NCBI GenBank assembly: GCA_003597945.1
Contig: QZJS01000092.1
Location: 1-36,582, forward strand
Source: Desulfobacteraceae bacterium
GTDB lineage: Bacteria; Desulfobacterota; Desulfobacteria; Desulfobacterales; Desulfosalsimonadaceae
Direction: 5' to 3'
DNA: 36,582 nt
Below, piece by piece: positions 34,697 to 36,582 of the stretch. Numbering within the stretch: the first letter of the stretch is position 1; each line of letters starts with the position of its first letter. The translations under genes and the position numbers were made by a program. The notes beneath the pieces are model-generated. The model was given only the letters and a program-made list of their open reading frames with translations, did not search any database and was not told where the DNA came from.

Positions 34697-35167
34697 TTAC
34701 TCAATCACCTCCCCATCGGTTACATCATCGGCCTGGTGTTCAAGCTGTGCCTGATGGCCCGGTCCCGTCAGACGACTTAGAATCTCTTCAACCGATGAAA
34801 CCTTATGATCCACTTCCTGCCGCACATTATACCCTTCGGCATTCGCCGCCAGACATAGCGCAACAATTTTCGGATTAAAGCTGCCGGTCAGCCCCTGTTT
34901 CACCCACGAATTGAATATCTTGACCCGCGCATGCGATATGATCCCAAAATATCCCTCTTTTTTCCGGTAATTCCTTATTGTTTGTGGATCGCATTGCAGA
35001 TGCAACGCCAAACCTTCAATGGTATATGGCACGGGTTTGATGTAGGTCACAAGGTCACCACGCTTTGACAATTCCGTGACTTTTTCTCCCGCATCACATA
35101 CGGCAAAGTATTCATCAATTTTGGCTTGCAGTGCTTTCGGAGTTTTAAACAACAACGGCCTGCTCAT
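34697..35167 (-). CDS. Phage small-terminase-like DNA-packaging protein
   Basis: This is a 156-residue protein resembling small terminase subunits of the gp3 packaging type. It has an N-terminal helix (LQAKIDEYFAVCD), a helix-turn-helix-like region (YTIEGLALHLQCDPQTIRNY, about 49-68) that would recognise the packaging site, then an oligomerising helix (ISHARVKIFNSWVKQGLTG) and an acidic tail (DDVTDGEVIE). In phages the large subunit gene follows at once; here the next gene on the strand is the minimal recombinase and no large terminase is seen. The family call is from motif memory, so the exact family is less sure than the general role. Confidence 0.75.
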   Translation of the reverse strand: MSRPLLFKTPKALQAKIDEYFAVCDAGEKVTELSKRGDLVTYIKPVPYTIEGLALHLQCDPQTIRNYRKKEGYFGIISHARVKIFNSWVKQGLTGSFNPKIVALCLAANAEGYNVRQEVDHKVSSVEEILSRLTGPGHQAQLEHQADDVTDGEVIE

Positions 35168-35214
35168 GGTTTCCCCTCACTTTAAAAAATGCTGTTATTC
35201 CTCTGGCAATACCC

Positions 35215-35550
35215 TTACATGCCCCCGGCGGTGATCGCCGTTTTTTTCGGTGGAAATGCTTTGCTATCTCGCGAAAAATTTGGATTCCTGCCGAACCTGA
35301 ATGCATGGAGCGCACAAGTAAAATTCCCGCAATGTTTGACCAGCATGGATGATCCGCACATACAGAATAAGCATTCCTTCCTGATGGTCTTGACTGACGG
35401 CCTACCGCCACCTTTGCCAAAACGATAACGATAAAACGAGCATGGTTGTCCATTGAGCAGCAGCATGGAACCCCCGCATTTTTTCACCTGTCCGGGTGAT
35501 CCCCCAACACATGCAAGGCAAAATTCCCGGATGGCTTGCTGTGGTGTCAT
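35215..35550 (-). CDS. Cys-rich protein with internal duplication, phage-associated
   Basis: This is a 111-residue protein made of two similar zinc-knuckle-like halves. Half 1 has Cys11, Cys14, Cys25 and Cys37 followed by FYRYRFGKGG. Half 2 has Cys60, Cys63, Cys65, Cys74 and Cys79 followed by LHAFRFGRNP. The shared pattern is C-x2-C-x-GS-x(n)-V-x2-C-x(n)-C-x(n)-RFG. Such proteins are frequent near phage packaging genes; binding of zinc and DNA is likely but the role is unknown. It is one gene upstream of the small terminase. The start has GGGAG upstream. Confidence 0.7.
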   Translation of the reverse strand: MTPQQAIREFCLACVGGSPGQVKKCGGSMLLLNGQPCSFYRYRFGKGGGRPSVKTIRKECLFCMCGSSMLVKHCGNFTCALHAFRFGRNPNFSRDSKAFPPKKTAITAGGM

Positions 35551-35767
35551 TTCCTAATATCTCCCTTTTTAAATTCAAAAATTAATAGATCCGGCATGCT
35601 GACCATGAAACTGCTATCTTTCCCCGGCACTTGATTAAACTTTATGTGAAAAATTTACTCTGATTCCCGGCCGCTGACTGGGCGAAGGATGGGGTCCAAA
35701 ATAGCCTCTTGGCACTACCGCCTGGCGGCGATGGAATCTAAAGCCAGCTCATTCGCTTCACAAGCAA

Positions 35768-36361
35768 TCATACGCGAATCCCGAGCTTCCGCTTAAAACT
35801 GACCCAGCCCAAGTTGTTGTATTCCAGAGCCTGAAACCGCAAACGATCAAAGGTTTTCTGGTGCATGCCTTTCGGTTTGAAAAGGATTAAATCGTTCGAT
35901 TCATCACCGCCCAGCCGTTTCCTGATTTTGTTTGCCTTCCGCATCATTCTGTTGGGATAATCCTCCTGCTGACTGCTGTAAGCCAAATTATAACAATGGC
36001 GGCATAAGAAATATCGCCCCGCGCCGTATAGCACAGCTACCCGCTTCCTGCACCGAGGGCATTGGAACCATTGGCGATATCCTCCATAATTGCAAGCGGT
36101 CCGAACAATTTTGACCGTTTCCGTGACATTTTCCCATTCGCCTTGCCACTCCCGGAACCGATAACTAAGGATAATACGGTCGTCTTCCCTCCTGTAATTG
36201 ATCCACCCGGCCTTTTCATCACCCCGTGACCAGGATAATGTCCCGAGGCAAATAGAAGTTAGAAATCCATTGTTTTTCAGCCAGCGAATATCAATCCGTT
36301 TCTGGCTTTCCGTAGTGGGCTTTGCCCAACTGGATCGTCGGCCGGAGCCAAATCCACCCAT
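35768..36361 (-). CDS. GFGSGR-type zinc-ribbon protein, phage-associated
   Basis: This is a 197-residue protein with the signature start MGGFGSGRR, an N-terminal helix and strand region (IDIRWLKNNGFL), and a beta-rich middle. A four-Cys zinc ribbon follows (Cys101, Cys104 in CPRC and Cys120, Cys123 in CRHC), then a basic C-terminal part with KPKGMHQKTF. I recall this family as a conserved hypothetical protein common in phages and mobile regions of many proteobacteria; no function is established. DNA binding is plausible. The start has AAAGGAAAAACC upstream. The 217-nt gap to the next gene holds nothing else firm. Confidence 0.7.
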   Translation of the reverse strand: MGGFGSGRRSSWAKPTTESQKRIDIRWLKNNGFLTSICLGTLSWSRGDEKAGWINYRREDDRIILSYRFREWQGEWENVTETVKIVRTACNYGGYRQWFQCPRCRKRVAVLYGAGRYFLCRHCYNLAYSSQQEDYPNRMMRKANKIRKRLGGDESNDLILFKPKGMHQKTFDRLRFQALEYNNLGWVSFKRKLGIRV

Positions 36362-36457
36362 GGTTTTTCCTTTCTTTTTTTCTCCGAACCGTCTCTTCCC
36401 AAAATTGAACAGTTCATTTCTACCCGACCCGATTTAACATTCATTGATGAATACCAA

Positions 36458-36582
36458 ATGTCCTATGCCGAATGGCAGGGCGCGCTGCTGGGCCCCGGCT
36501 ATTTCGGCGGTTTTTTCATCACCCCGCCCTGGTCGGCGCCGGCGGAAACTCTGACCACTGAAAAACGGCCCATTATACTAGA
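36458..36582 (+). CDS. Possible 5' part of a gene running off the window
   Basis: A plus-strand frame starting MSYAEWQGALLGPGYFGG stays open to the window end (41 codons), with about two-thirds G/C in third positions, like the core genes and unlike the island cargo. The frame is also open upstream through the start region of the previous gene. No Shine-Dalgarno precedes the ATG. I do not recognise it. It may mark the return to host chromosome or a phage gene on the other strand. Confidence 0.25.
   Translation, partial: MSYAEWQGALLGPGYFGGFFITPPWSAPAETLTTEKRPIIL

Larger units (their letters stand above)
25151..36582. mobile_element. tRNA-Val-integrated island (right end not seen)
   Basis: From the tRNA 3' end on, the sequence changes from the GC-rich, tightly packed core to AT-rich, loosely packed genes. 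It starts with a tyrosine integrase abutting the tRNA and contains cargo genes and a phage-like module (small terminase, minimal recombinase, zinc proteins). No exact second copy of the tRNA 3' end is visible before 36582, so the right boundary is unproven. GC-rich sequence returns at about 36430, which may be the far edge or simply another phage gene. The size would then be about 11 kb. Confidence 0.7.

Noticed and set aside
35715..35771. 18-residue frame overlapping the GFGSGR gene stop by ATGA
   Set aside because: The coupling is suggestive, but the frame is too short to tell from chance and has no recognisable features.
36408..36432. Possible degenerate copy of the tRNA-Val 3' end as right attachment site
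   Set aside because: Only short blocks match, with gaps. Real att copies of a recent integrase are usually identical over 15 nt or more.
25151..36582. CRISPR array search
   Set aside because: No regularly spaced short repeats with unique spacers are seen anywhere in the window.

Overview
The window looks like the chromosome of a Gram-negative member of the Desulfobacterota (sulfate-reducing 'Deltaproteobacteria'), carrying a tRNA-inserted mobile island at its right side. The taxonomic call rests on three things: the fused envelope-gene order lysS-lolC-lolD-bamA-skp-lpxD-fabZ-lpxA-lpxI-(Gfo/Idh)-lpxB-msbA-lptF-lptG, the use of LpxI rather than LpxH, and a DHH-CBS-CBS-nucleotidyltransferase fusion. 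All of this is inferred from gene content and order; no database search was possible.

Left part (1-16.2 kb, all minus strand): one long run of tightly packed or overlapping genes that makes and exports the outer membrane. LpxA, LpxD, LpxI and LpxB make lipid A disaccharide. FabZ supplies hydroxyacyl/enoyl-ACP chemistry. MsbA flips lipid A, and LptF/LptG extract LPS. BamA and Skp assemble outer-membrane proteins, and LolC/LolD release lipoproteins. A Gfo/Idh-type oxidoreductase of unproven substrate sits between lpxI and lpxB. LysS heads the run behind a plausible sigma70 promoter. Upstream, still on the minus strand (16.2-18.8 kb), are a membrane histidine kinase resembling PilS and the type IV pilus platform protein PilC.

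Middle (19.2-25.15 kb, plus strand): a divergent run of a DHH-CBS-CBS-tRNA nucleotidyltransferase-like fusion, an M50 site-2-type protease, trpS, scpA and scpB, then tRNA-Val(CAC) with encoded CCA and a strong bidirectional terminator.

Right part (25.15 kb to the window end): an island. A full-length tyrosine integrase abuts the 3' end of tRNA-Val and reads towards it. After it comes AT-rich cargo, mostly on the plus strand: a DUF1353-family exported protein, a short group II intron remnant, a secreted S8 (subtilisin-like) protease with PKD-like repeats and a cut-off C-terminal sorting tail, a small exported protein, a lysine/glutamate-rich coiled-coil protein, and a membrane-anchored coiled-coil/DUF4041/GIY-YIG nuclease. 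The 3-kb segment with the last three genes is bounded by two related copies of a ~55-bp sequence. The right end is a phage-like module on the minus strand: a GFGSGR zinc-ribbon protein, a duplicated Cys-rich protein, a small-terminase-like protein, and a minimal tyrosine recombinase. No large terminase lies next to the small one. This suggests either a phage satellite or a decayed prophage that has collected cargo.

The best candidate for an undescribed system is the coiled-coil plus membrane-anchored DUF4041/GIY-YIG pair (31.47-33.5 kb), possibly with the small exported protein upstream, sitting as a repeat-bounded module inside this island.
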